Source of the DNA: Elgaria multicarinata webbii
Lineage: Eukaryota > Chordata > Lepidosauria > Squamata > Anguidae
Assembly: GCF_023053635.1 (NCBI RefSeq)
Contig: NC_086184.1
Coordinates: 8,970,879-9,034,878, forward strand
Reading direction: 5' to 3'
DNA length: 64,000 bases
Shown here: one piece after another, positions 12,619 through 23,373 of the stretch
Numbering within the stretch: position 1 is the stretch's first letter
Layout of the letters: each line of letters opens with the position of its first letter
Notes under the pieces: model-generated
What the model saw: the letters and a program-made list of their open reading frames with translations, nothing else
Database searches by the model: none
What the model was told of the DNA's origin: nothing
Translations under genes and position numbers: made by a program

Positions 12619-13544
12619 ATAAGATATGGCTTTCTGTGGAGTGTATACTCCGTGGCAAACCCAACTTTGGTACATGTAATGTGTGAAATCGCACATTTGT
12701 TTTGAGTCATTAATGTGGAACAGAAGCTTCCCTTTAGCCAATGTACATTGTACACTAGCATTATAGAAAGATTTATATCCAACTGCCCTTCCTTTTCTAT
12801 ATGCCACAACAGCATTTTTTCCCTTAAAGATTTTCCTTGTTAGTTGTCCGCTTGCCCATATGGGGGCGACAAATAGAAAACATGCAATATTATTATTTTA
12901 ATTACAAGGGTGTGATACATATTTACAGGTGAAACAATATCCCAGTTTTCTCATTTGGATGGCACTCCCTGAAATTCCTTATGGATGTGGTGCCTTTGAA
13001 GTAACGTATTGGGTCTGTCACACATTTTCGGTGGCTGCCAGGATGCTGTCAAGGATTTCATACGTTCTGGACTGTCAATTCCCTTTGATTTTATCTTTAA
13101 TCTGCTTCTTTTATCTCGATGAGAAGAATCTATGCAAATTCCATTACAAGACGGGCACCCCGATTCATCGAATATGTGCCGTTGCAAGTCACTTTGAGAT
13201 GAAACTGAGTTAGTGGAGCACCATGAAGTCCTGTTGTGCTTACTTGCAAGAAAGAAAAAAAGTATATATGTATTTATTTTTAGGTGAAAAGGGGTAAAGA
13301 AGATGTAGAGATAATAAAATGTGAAGAAATGTTGGTTTGTGAGAGTCTGGACCCTGTAATGTTGCAGAACAGCTAACCCTCTCTAGCCCCAGCAAGGTGG
13401 TATTAGGCACTGTATTTCAAGAACTGTGAAATGAGGACACAGGATGGAACCAGTAATGAAAAAGAAGTTTAGCCAAAGAGAAAGCCATGGGTGAGGGTTC
13501 GGCGAACAGGATAGAACGGAGGATGGTGGGTGGGGTAGTATGGC

Positions 13545-13992
13545 TCAGGTCCAGGTTATCTGAAAGGCCATGTTCTCCCTTATGAACCTGCCCATGCTTT
13601 GAGATCTTCTGGAGAAGCCCTTCTTTCAGTCCCACCATCTTCACAGGCGCGCTTGGTGGGAACGTGGGAGAGGGCCTTCTCGGTGGCTGCTCCGGTGCTC
13701 TGGAACTCTCTTCCCGGGGAAGCTAGGCTGGCTCCCTCCTTGATGGGCTTTCGGAAGCAGGCAAAAACTTCTTTGTTCCAGCAGCCCTTTGGCGAATAAT
13801 CTAGGCCTCCATAAAATTTAAATGTGTAATGTTTTAATATTGTATTTTTAATTTTTTTAAAAAAATCTTTTGTATATTCCTTTTCATAGGTTTTTAAATG
13901 TATATGTTTTAATTTCATTAGTTTTAAATTATGTAAGGCAGCCTTGGGGTACAGTATTGGGCAAAAGGCGGGATACAAATAAATAAATGAAT
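13545..13992 (+). mobile_element. L2-like LINE, second subfamily, 3' end
   Basis: Encodes RAFSVAAPVLWNSLPGEARL then APSLMGFRKQAKTSLF, related to the copy at 1560 but from another subfamily. The 3' end is GGGATACAAATAAATAAATG. It is followed directly by an (AAT)n microsatellite, a common 3'-tail arrangement. Confidence 0.75.
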
Positions 13993-14005
13993 GAATAATA
14001 ATAAC

Positions 14006-14036
<31 letters not shown>

Positions 14037-14045
14037 GGAATAATA
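13993..14045. repeat. (AAT)n microsatellite
   Basis: A run of about 13 AAT units with a few interruptions, grown from the tail of the LINE copy just upstream. Confidence 0.95.
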
Positions 14046-14364
14046 GGAAAAAGCAAGGAAGTTTCCTGGCTTCTTCCCTCCAGAAGGTTAAAAAAAAAGA
14101 GACTTTTGGAGTATTATTGCTATCAAAACTATCGTTTCACATTAATGCAGTACCTTCAAATTTAATTTTAGGACTGGGTTATGCGTAAATAAAACAGTGG
14201 ATAAAGCCAGCCACCATTTTAGGAGGCCTACGCAAAGATTTGTGTTTATTCCATATAAATGGATATATAATTCATATTTATTTCCAACATTTTTATTCCA
14301 GGGCGGTTTGCAATAAATTAAAAAAAGTAAACTAGCACACGTAATATATTGTTGATTAATAATA

Positions 14365-14445
14365 TATTGCTTATTATTATTATTATTTACATTTCTATAC
14401 CATCCCATAGCCGAAGCTCTCTGGGGGTTTACCTAAGATTATTAA
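14365..14445 (-). mobile_element. L2-like LINE tail fragment
   Basis: (ATT)n followed by CATCCCATAGCCGAAGCTCT, the reverse-orientation 3' tail of the L2-like family. Confidence 0.7.
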
Positions 14446-14539
14446 TAACCAATAATAGTTACTTATAAGTATTAATGTGTTAGTGTTGCTATAATCCTCA
14501 CTCACTTGATTCTGTGCTTAAAAGGTATAAACGTCCATA

Positions 14540-15560
14540 GAATCACGACCTTTTGCTCCGCTTTAGAGCCGCGCTGCTCGTGTGAACGTAAAAGGGAACT
14601 AATGAAGCGACTAACACAGGCCTTAAATCCTCTCCTGCCCTCCCACAGCCTCACAGATCCCCACTATTTCCCACCTCTCCTCTCCTCCACCAATCAGCCA
14701 CTTCCTCCTCCCAGCCGCAAAGTTTCCATTGGAGGTCCGCACGTCCGTCAACTCATCCCCGTCCACCGATTGGCTGCGTGGTTAGTCAATCTTATCGGTG
14801 TCACTCGCCTCTTCTCCCGCCTACCTCTGTCCCCACCCTCTCCCTCGGAGCGGGCAGGTCCGCCATCCAATCCCGGTCTCCGCGATGGGCGTCGTCAGGC
14901 CCCGCCCCTTAGCAACAGGCTGAGGCCTGCTTGCCGGCCGCGGCCTTCATCCCCTCACAAGGCGGCGTCGAGAGGCAACGACGGATGTCACGTCACAACA
15001 AAAGCTGCCTGGAGGCGGGGCTTGGGCTGTGATTGGCCGGCGCGCGGACCAATGGTGGCGTCTAGCCTCCGCCGGATATCCACAGTTGAGAAGACGGGAG
15101 CGGGCCAGATGGGGGTAATCAGGGAAGAGAGGCGGCAGCGCAGCCGATCAGGGTGAGCTGTGGCGGGGGCGCGCTTTGGCAGTTGTACCTGGCGCCAGGG
15201 CGCGCGCGTGCTCATGGTGAGGGTAACGGAAGGAAGGCTGAGAGGGGCGGAGTGCGCATGCGTGGCGTCCGTTCGGCCCTCGCGACGGTGGCTGAGGAGG
15301 GCCAGATTTCTTCTCTGTCCTCCTCCCCCCCCCTCCCTTCCCCTCAGGAACTCAAACGCGTTTGTTGGAGCTGACAGCCCGGCCTGCGCTGGAGGGCGGT
15401 GGCGGGTGCGGGAGGCTGTCCGCCTTCGAGGCTGAAGGTCTGCTGAGGGGTAGGGGGAGAACCGGGCTGGGGATGGAGCGGGCATTGGTTTCTCTGGGGG
15501 GGGGGGGCTGAGGCGGAGGGGGGACGCCCAAGAGGTTCCGGGGCTCAGGCGGCGAGTCTC
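14540..15560 (+). promoter_or_regulatory. AKTIP: AKTIP CpG-island promoter and probable non-coding exon 1
   Basis: A sharply GC- and CpG-rich island in an AT-rich setting, with no TATA box. CCAAT boxes in both orientations lie at 14690-14694, 14728-14732, 14769-14773, 14867-14871, 15032-15036 and 15049-15053. A CRE-like TCACGTCA lies at 14988-14995, and GC boxes are near 14903 and 15014. A good donor (CAGG|GTGAGC) follows 15152 and probably ends the untranslated first exon; GT at 15217 is an alternative. Clustered CCAAT boxes with an ATF/CREB site are typical of housekeeping promoters. The exact start site cannot be read from sequence. Confidence 0.75.
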
Positions 15561-15666
15561 ACCTGGGGCTGGGATGCCTTGGATGAGGAGAAGGGCTGGC
15601 GGGGCGGGGCCTCCTCCATTCCCCCCCCCCCGTCTGCCTCCTGCGCCTTGGAGCCCGCAGCAGCTC

Positions 15667-16420
15667 GACAGGCAGGAATTCAGCAGGTCGAGCTTCCCCC
15701 CCTTCCCTACCAGGAGGAGAGAGCTTCACCTGCCGAACTTCTAGTCCGAAGGCACAGGGCTTTCTTTTGAAAGGGATGCCCTAAACTGCACCCCGCCTTT
15801 GTGCCTTCAGGTTGACAGGCAGGTATTCAGCAGGTCAAGCTTCCCCCCCTTCCCTACCAGGAGGAGGGAGCTTCACCTGCTGAACTTCTAGTCCGAAGGC
15901 ACAGGGCTTTCTTGTGAAAGGGATGCCCTAAACTGCACCCCGCCTTTGTGCCTTCAGGTTGACAGGCAGGTATTCAGCAGGTCAAGCTTCCCCCCTTCCC
16001 TACAGGAGGAGTGAGCTTCACCTGCCGAACTTCTAGTCCGAAGGCACAGGGCTTTCTTGTGAAAGGGATGTCCTAAACTGCACCCCGCCTTTGTGCCTTC
16101 AGGTTGACAGGCAGGTATTCAGCAGGTCAAGCTTCCCCCCCTCCCTACCAGGAGGAGTGAGCTTCACCTGCCGAACTTCTAGTCCGAAGGCACAGGGCTT
16201 TCTTGTGAAAGGGATGCCCTAAACTGCACCCCACCTTTGTGCCTTCAGGTTGACAGGCAGGAATTCAGCAGGTCAAGCTTTCCCCCTTTCCCTACCAGGA
16301 GGAGTGAGCTTTACCTGCCGAACTTCTAGTCCGAAGGCACAGGGCTTTCTTTTGAAAGGGATGCCCTAAACTGCACCCCACCTTTGTGCCTTCAGGTTGA
16401 CAGGCAGGTATTCAGCGGGT
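15667..16420. repeat. Minisatellite, about 5 units of 145-147 bp, in AKTIP intron 1
   Basis: The phrase GACAGGCAGG starts successive units at 15667, 15814, 15961, 16106, 16252 and 16399 (spacings 147, 147, 145, 146, 147). Each unit also carries TTCAGCAGGTC, a C-rich run, GAACTTCTAGTCCGAAGGCA and CCCGCCTTTGTGCC. The units are highly similar. Degenerate relatives continue to about 17010 (for example GACAAGCAGAAATTCAG near 16570). The array starts about 500 bp downstream of the inferred first-exon donor. Confidence 0.92.
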
Positions 16421-17709
16421 CACACTCCCCCCCCGAAAACGGGATGAGATAGGAGGGAAAAGGCCACACCTGTTGAACTTCTGCCTGTCAAAATGAGGAG
16501 CAAAGGCACCTTTAAAAAAAACGGGGGTCATTCCCATTCTTCCCTGTTCCTGAGGCTTCCAGCCAACAGGTTGACAAGCAGAAATTCAGCACAGGAGGCT
16601 GTTTTCCATCTCTTTATTTGCCGGTGAGAGAGAGAGAAAAAGAAAAAATGCTTCACGTCCTGGATTTCTTCTTGTCACGCTACTGGTATAAAGGTGGGTG
16701 GCTTGCTCAGGGTTACCACTTTGAGAAGGCAGGTGTGGCTGTACTTTGACTTGTCTTGTCAAGACGCTGGTTCAAAGGCACGGGCATTTTGACAAGTCGC
16801 AGGTGAAGCCTACTGTATATAGTAGCCTACGCATAAAATGCGTATAAAAAATGATGGAATTATGTGTAGCAGGGGAAGCTTTGGCTTGTTAACATGCTGA
16901 CTCACAGGTGCCGGTCTGGCTTTTAAAAATGCTTACGGGTACTATTCAAGCCCCTCTAGATCAGTGTGTTGGCAGGAGTTCAGCTGGTGAAGCTTTCTAT
17001 GGGAAAAGCTAGTGGGGTACAGGAGATGGGTCAATATCAAACAAACAGGTGGCAAAATATATAGTAAGGTAGGGAAACTGGGAAATCTAGAGACACTCTT
17101 GGAAGTGAAATGTATCTGAATGATGTCTATCTCGAGAAGTTTGTACAGATGTTGGGGAGGATGTTTAATGTTTTTTCTGGGACCCATAGGAGCAGGTATC
17201 AATTATGGGGGTGAAGAAGGTGCGGGTGAATAGGTGCAAGTGAAGTTCTGTTCGAAAGGGTATTGTGTATACTGGGAGATTATGGTTCTCATGAGTCCTT
17301 CACCCCATTCATCAGGCTTTGAGTAAGCTACCATCTCCCTCCCGTGTGGGATGCCGCTGCTTCTGGCAGAAAGCATAGGTGTAGGGGCTACTTGATGTAA
17401 GGGGGTGTTGAGTGAACAATAGACAACATTTGGGTGGTTTCTTTTGGTGGGAGTGTCACTTCATGAGGGCAAGGTTGCCTCAAAGTGAAGAAAAAGGAGG
17501 GTTCATTTCTGGTCAAGAGAATAAAAAGGATTATTGTATTGAACGTTGGGCTGCAGTGTGGCTGGTTAGGCACTGAGAGACACAGATAAGAAAAGGTAGA
17601 TAGGGTGGCAATGCATAAGGTTCATAGCAAAAGGTTCATTTGAGTTCTGTGACCTTTGTTGAAGAACCTCATATTCTGTGCTTTGTTGAAGAACCTCATA
17701 TTCTTGCCA

Positions 17710-18070
17710 CCACCCATTATTATTATTATTATTATTATTATTTATTTATTTATATAGCACCATCAATGTACATGGTGCTGTACAGAGTAAAACAGTAAAT
17801 AGCAAGACTCTGCCGCATAGGCTTACAATCTAATAAAATCATAGTAAAACAATAAGGAGGGGAAGAGAAGGCAAACAGGCACAGGGTAGGGTAAGCAGGC
17901 ACAGGGTAGGGTAAAACTAACAGTATAAAGTCTGCACAACATCAAGTTTTAAAGGCTTTAGGAAAAAGAAAAGTTTTTAGTTGAGCTTTAAAAGCTGCGA
18001 TTGTCTTGTCTTTTGTGTTCTATGCCAGGAGCATTGTGATAATTCTCTGTAAACGTTTTTTGGATGGGCG
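17710..18070 (-). mobile_element. L2/CR1-like LINE 3' fragment
   Basis: (ATT)n then TATATAGCACCATCAATGTA, CATGGTGCTGTACAGAG and the CATAGGCTTACAATCTAA phrase, a common reptile LINE 3' end in reverse orientation. It contains a short internal duplication of GGCACAGGGTAGGGTAA near 17878-17915. It lies in AKTIP intron 1. Confidence 0.65.
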
Positions 18071-18425
18071 TGAGAGTTTATTTATTTTGTTTATAAACAA
18101 GTTGCAGAGTAGTGAACAATAAGAGATAAAAGGAATAAAGCCCAATATGAACGTACTTTAAAAACAAAGTACCAATAAAAACTGTAGCTGGTCAATCGGG
18201 GAAGGTGTGTTGAAATAAAAATGTCTTCAGGAGGCGCCAGAAACAAAATAATGTTGCCGCCTGCCTGCCTGACATCCAGAGGCAGGGACTTCCACGGAGA
18301 GTGGACCAACACAGCGAAGGGTGTTGGATTCCAGGTCAATTCCATCTGGGCTGTAGGCCCATGTGGAACCACCAGGAACGCCTCCTTTGATGACCTCAGT
18401 GACCGGGCAAGTAGATAAGGGAGTA
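18071..18425 (-). mobile_element. L2-like LINE ORF2 fragment (reverse orientation)
   Basis: Contains GTCTTCAGGAGGCGCCAGAA and CCAGAGGCAGGGACTTCCAC, the reverse complement of a LINE ORF2 C-terminus. The same phrase, diverged, is at 47390-47460. It lies in AKTIP intron 1. Confidence 0.6.
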
Positions 18426-21028
18426 GTTATGTCATGTTTCTTGATGTCACAGCTTCTCCTGAGTCCCTGAATACCAGATGCTGGGGATCAACGGTGAGAG
18501 AGGGTGACTGCCCTCATGTCCTGTTTGTGAACTTGGTATCTGGTTGCTTGTTTTGGGGAACAGGAGGCTGGAGTAGATACACCCTTAGTCTAATCCAGCA
18601 GAGCTGTCCTTAAATCACCACTGATTTAGTGATGTCAGATGTGTAAGCGATTGTGTCAGTTCTGTCATACAGCTTTACTTACTCTCCTATCAAGAGATTC
18701 CTAGCATGGAGACTCCCTTTAAACAGGTATACAGTTTTCTAGGATGCTACTGTGAGGAGGGCTAAAGAGAGAAACTCGTCCAACAATAGAAGATGTGTGG
18801 AGAGACTTCATCTCCACTCCATGCAAAATGTGCTTGCAGTTACTCCTGGGCTTGCAGTTCTAGTGCTCTTAACAACACTGCTCTTCTCTGCACAGGCTTT
18901 CTTTCTTTTTGTCCTTTGCTTAAATCTGAACGTTTCACCTTTCCTCCCTTTTATATTCCATTGAGGTTTGTCCGCTTGTGAAACAGTTGAACTATATATC
19001 AAGGCAATGCACTTCAGTTGACCCAGTACTGCTTATATCTTCTGCAGCAATAAGGAGTTCACTTGACTTAGTGTATGTCCTTACATTTCTTAACTAATTG
19101 GAGGATGGAAGAATAAAGGTTTCTGGAGTCCAATATGTGAGGAGCGTTGCTATAGGAAGTCATTAAGAGGTGTTCAGATAAAGGTGTGCCAACATTTTCT
19201 TACAGTGGAGCCGGGAGACGAGTCTAACCTGTTGCCATTTCTCAACTGGCCTATTTTTATGTTACATGCTCGTTAGGTGAGCTCATGTCTCTTGAAGATG
19301 ACATGGTGTACATGATGCTTGCAAAAAGTATATATAAGCTGGAGAGAGAGAGAGAAGAAAAGTGAAATAAGGGGTTAGCAGGTGATAAATCTTGCTAAAT
19401 GTTAAAAGGAACCAGATAACAAATATGGATCAAAGAGTTTCTGAGCAATTAGGCTTGCTAGGAGCCTGCACAAATCCCTCTGAAATGAAAAGACAATGGA
19501 CAAGACGAGTGCTGACTGCATTATATTTCCAATTCAAATGGCTCCATGTGCAACTAGTCTCTCCTTCCAACCATCTGTGTTTGCCCAACACAGTGCTGGC
19601 TCCATGTTTTTAAGGGCCCTTTGGCAACTCATCCTCAATGCCCCCCCCCCCCACCCCATTGAGTCTACCTTCTCATAACCATTGTCACCAGCTCCTTCTC
19701 ATCCTTGCTTGGCAGACAGAAGACCTGTGGGCAGTGGCATCTGCTGCTCGTTGTTCTCACCACAACCATTGTCTGGGTCGGAGTGAGAGGCAGGTGAACA
19801 AGCTAGTTGCAATGGTGAAGAGCAGGGGAATGTCCGGCTCTTCTCAGTAGGCCCCTCCAGGACTCTCAACAGGTTCACAACCATGCAGATCCTCGGTGCC
19901 GAGCAGATAGGTGAGCATCTATGTGCTGTGTGGTCTGAGCAGGAAAAGAACAAGTTAGTGTGCAAGTGTTTGAGCAGTCATGTATATTTCCCCATGGACT
20001 GTTTCACATGCTTCAGTTTAGCATTGAGCATCAAGCTGGGTTCAGGCGAAGCGCTCAGGTGGTGTTTCTTTAGGTTCAGTTCACATATGCAGCCACCTGC
20101 AGGTTGGGCCACTTGGAATGCAGCTGCACAGGCACAGCTCCACAATAGCAATGAAGTGGACAATAGACCTGAGGAGGGAGATGCCGATGGCATTCCTACT
20201 AGGTACTGATTATGTTCATCTGCCCAGTAAAGAAAACACACACACCCAATTCCTTGCCCTTAGAGACATAGTAATTAAGTGACCCTATATAGAAACTTTT
20301 AAACAGGCTAAAGGATTGTTTTCTGTAAAACATTAACTGGGAGAAATGTTTTATAAAACTCTTGATTCTACCTTGCTCCAGTCCTGAGCCTAACTAAATA
20401 CTTGTAAGTTCCCTCAACGTCATTAGGATTTAAGAACATGCAAGAATGTGTTCAGGATTGCTATTTAGAGAAATCTCTAAATGGGAGTGGTGGTTGATAG
20501 TGATGGGGTTATGAGCCTATCAACCTGTCTGAACATCTTCAGTTTGAATTCTCCATGGTGGACTGTATTGCTTAGTCGTGATGGTTGCATGTGGAAGATA
20601 AGGCAGTAAGTTGAGGGCAGCTTATATGTCAGGAGATTGCTAAGATTCTCTTAGGACTTCATGCTTTTGTTCCAGGCTTGAAAAAAGCAGTGGATGATTT
20701 TATATCCAGGTTATAGATGTTCCTCTTTCATAATGAAGCTTTAGCAAAGGATTGCTTGCTCTGAATCTAAAGTCATTTACCTAAGCCGTGTTCTTTCTCC
20801 TTATAGAAGTGCGAAGATATTTATACTGTTCACTATCTCTGGTACCTGGGAATGGGTTAAAAGTAAACACATTTGAGAACTCTGTTTGCATGTTTCTGTC
20901 CTTACTTTGATACTCATTCCCCCATATGTTGTGACTCTGGAAAAGCGCTGTATATAAGCTCAGATCTTCAGTACACTTTGGTGTGATGTCTTCATATAGA
21001 CTAGGAGCTATATGTGCTTTGCTCTTAC

Positions 21029-21155
21029 TTGGCTTTCTCCAACCTGGTGCCCTCCAGATATTTTGGACTACAATTTCCAGCACTTCTGACCTTCGGCCAT
21101 GCTGTTTTGGGCTGATGGTCCAGCATATCTGGAGGGCACCAGGTTGAGGACAGCT
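21029..21155. mobile_element. hAT-type palindromic MITE with 8-bp target-site duplication
   Basis: Inverted arms CCAACCTGGTGCCCTCCAGA and TCTGGAGGGCACCAGGTTGA flank a short centre. The 8-bp GCTCTTAC occurs on both sides (21021-21028 and 21156-21163), the duplication length of hAT transposases. It belongs to the same family as 31377-31509 and 30605-30730. Confidence 0.8.
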
Positions 21156-22784
21156 GCTCTTACTGCTGGTTCCCCTGGGGTAGAGGAAGCTAGATGCCAC
21201 ACCTGTGAGCGTCTCAGGTCAAATTTATCTTGAGGTCTTCATTGGAGATGTGTTAACCTTTGTCATGGGAGGGGCACACTTCTTCTGTGGTAAGGACATC
21301 AGGGAACCTTTGCATGCAGTGTAAACTTGCTCGAGTATTAAGTGAGATAACTGGTCCTAAAGTGATAGCAAGGTTTTTAATGAGGGCATGACTAAAATTG
21401 CCACTAATGTTTGGTAACCATCTTGAAAATTCTAGTTCAATATGGCAAATATGATGTTGGCTCATGTATGTAAGGATTCCTCTGAGCACTGAGACACAGG
21501 GAGTTTTACCTTCACATGCTTATCTAATGGGTTTATCTTCTAAGTATACTTGTGAATTAAAGGTGATGAAGATTACCGTAAGAGTTGCAGGAGGCACTAT
21601 ATTCAACTATTGAAATTCCATCTTCCTAATTTTAACCAGTAGGTCGTTAAAAGGGTAATAACATCTAGACTGCATATACCTTCTACTGCCGGATGCAGTT
21701 AATTTTCTTCCCACAAGAACCGCAAGCATCTATGGGCCTTTGAGATGGAGGCAGGAAATAGATTTATAATAAGGTGACACACTTGTGTTTATACCATTCC
21801 TCTGAAGCCTGGGTTGCTATTTAGTAAGATTATCAAAGTAAAGTGGAGGGATTCATGTAAAGTGTACACATTATTCCCTGAGTTATGGAAACATTTTGCT
21901 ACCAACTGACTTCTACATCTTGTTTAGCTGTAATCTCTTTAGCTAAAGGTTGATTACATGTTGCAATTGAAATACGGGATTCCGAAGTCCATGCCAAAAA
22001 TGCTTATGCCGGGTGTTTGCAGAAAGGATCAGCAGCCCAAAAGGGAGTTTTTTCACCCTGCCACACCTGCTAGAGCCCCTCCTACCAATGTTTCTCCTCC
22101 AGGCAATTGCAGTTGATTTTCCCTACTACCATGCTCTGAAATCTGAAATAACCCTGGGAGAGGACGGCGAGTCCTCCTTCCAGTCCCCACTGATCCTCCT
22201 ATGCAGATACTTGACCCCTGCATTTTTCATTTCCTCTAAAGGGTTTAGGAATGTGCTTCTGCCAGAATATCATGTAGTTATATCCAGAGAAACCAGTTGA
22301 GTGCAATAAATTCATCCTTCATCAATTTGACTATCTGTGGGTTATTCTGAGCAAAATTTTGAAAAGTGCATAAGTATATGTCTGGGGCAGGAGGGCTAGG
22401 GAGTCTGTTGCTCTGTCAGAGAGGAACGGGGAAATGCAAACCCCAGGCTGAAAGAACTTTGCTCTTGTTTGACTTTAGACAGCAGCTAAAAGTTCCTGGC
22501 TTTATTTGGGTAATCTTAGAAGGGGAGGTGTATGCTGAGAATTTCATTTCTGATGCAAAAATAAGAATGATGTTACTTAAGTTCTACCTGTTTCAAATGA
22601 AATATCGTAGCACGCCATAGAAAGACAGGCCGCCAAGCTAGTAAAACAGCACAATTTTTTTTTAAAAAAAAAAGCTTGTTAAGTGACCATGAAAGCATGC
22701 TGATGTCTTCAAAGAAAACTGTGAGGGCATGCAGAGACAATCTACAAGTGATTCAGTTTGTATAATGTGTGTGTATGGTGGGTC

Positions 22785-23192
22785 TCTTTCTATTAAGAGA
22801 GAACTGGGCATGTTTAGCCTGGAGAAGAGAAGATTGAGGGGAGACATGATAGTACTCTTCAAGTACTTAAAAGGTTGTCACACAGAGGAGGGCCAGGATC
22901 TCTTCTCGATCCTCCCAGAGTGCAGGACACGGAATAACGGGCTCAAGTTAAAGGAAGCCACATTCCAACTGGACATCAGGAAAAACTTCCTGACTGTTAG
23001 AGCAGTACAACAATGGAATCAGTTGCCTGGTGAGGTTGTGGCCTCTCCCACACTAGAGGCCTTCAAGAGGCAGCTGGACAGCCCTCTGTCAGGGATACTT
23101 TAGGGTGGATTCCTGCATTGAGCAGGGGGTTGGACTCGATGGCCTTGTAGGCCCCTTCCAACTCTGCTATTCTATGATTCTTTGATTCTATT
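22785..23192 (+). mobile_element. CR1 LINE 3' end
   Basis: Carries a CR1 ORF2 C-terminus (DIRKNFLTVRAVQQWNQLPG) and the diagnostic 3' end GGACTCGATGGCCTTGTAGG, ATTCTATGATTC. The octamer-like tail without poly(A) is typical of CR1. It ends about 65 bp before the AKTIP 5'UTR acceptor. Confidence 0.88.
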
Positions 23193-23331
23193 AGGATGGA
23201 ATGACCATATTGCTGAAAAGACACCCAGTTGTTAATTTCACTTCTATGGTTCTAGGATAGAAAATAATCCCAGGAAGCTGGACATTTGGGAGGCATAGCA
23301 TATTTACCATCCTCTACTTGGAATACACGTT

Positions 23332-23373
23332 ATGAACCCTTTCTGGAGCATGTCTACAAGTTCTACACGCAAG
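23332..23373 (+). CDS. AKTIP: AKTIP coding exon 1 (residues 1-14)
   Basis: Encodes [14 protein letters not shown] and ends at the donor AAG|GTGAAG in phase 0. The ATG is chosen because the peptide matches the known vertebrate N-terminus. The likely acceptor in the 5'UTR is the pyrimidine-rich TTCTAG ending at 23255, which would leave about 76 nt of leader in this exon. A second AG near 23272 is possible. A CR1 tail ends about 65 bp upstream of that acceptor. Confidence 0.93.

Larger units (their letters stand above)
16421..22784 (+). other. AKTIP: AKTIP intron 1 body
   Basis: From about 15153 to 23255 the gene has one intron of roughly 8.1 kb. Besides the minisatellite, LINE pieces and the MITE listed, it holds a CR1-like fragment near 18540-18610 (GGAGTAGATACACCC then CTAATCCAGCAGAGCTGTCC). 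19000-21000 and 21200-22700 show no gene or clear repeat. Confidence 0.55.

Noticed and set aside
13580-14056. 158-codon minus-strand frame starting with an Ile run
   Set aside because: It reads the reverse strand of a LINE tail and an (AAT)n microsatellite.
1-14500. RPGRIP1L exons, expected beyond AKTIP by synteny
   Set aside because: No frame resembling RPGRIP1L is visible; the gene probably lies further left, outside the window.
14506-15156. 216-codon open frame across the CpG island
   Set aside because: Stops are rare in GC-rich promoter DNA. The peptide is Pro/Arg/Ser-rich with no recognisable domain, and the region has promoter features and a first-exon donor.
14988-15485. 165-codon minus-strand frame in the same island
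   Set aside because: Same reason: compositional open frame with no family similarity and no splice partners seen.
15667-16420. CRISPR-like array
   Set aside because: Units are contiguous at about 146 bp without unique spacers, in a vertebrate intron: a minisatellite.
20781-21200. 139-codon minus-strand frame in AKTIP intron 1
   Set aside because: It crosses a palindromic MITE; the repeat accounts for part of the peptide and the rest is unlike any family I know.
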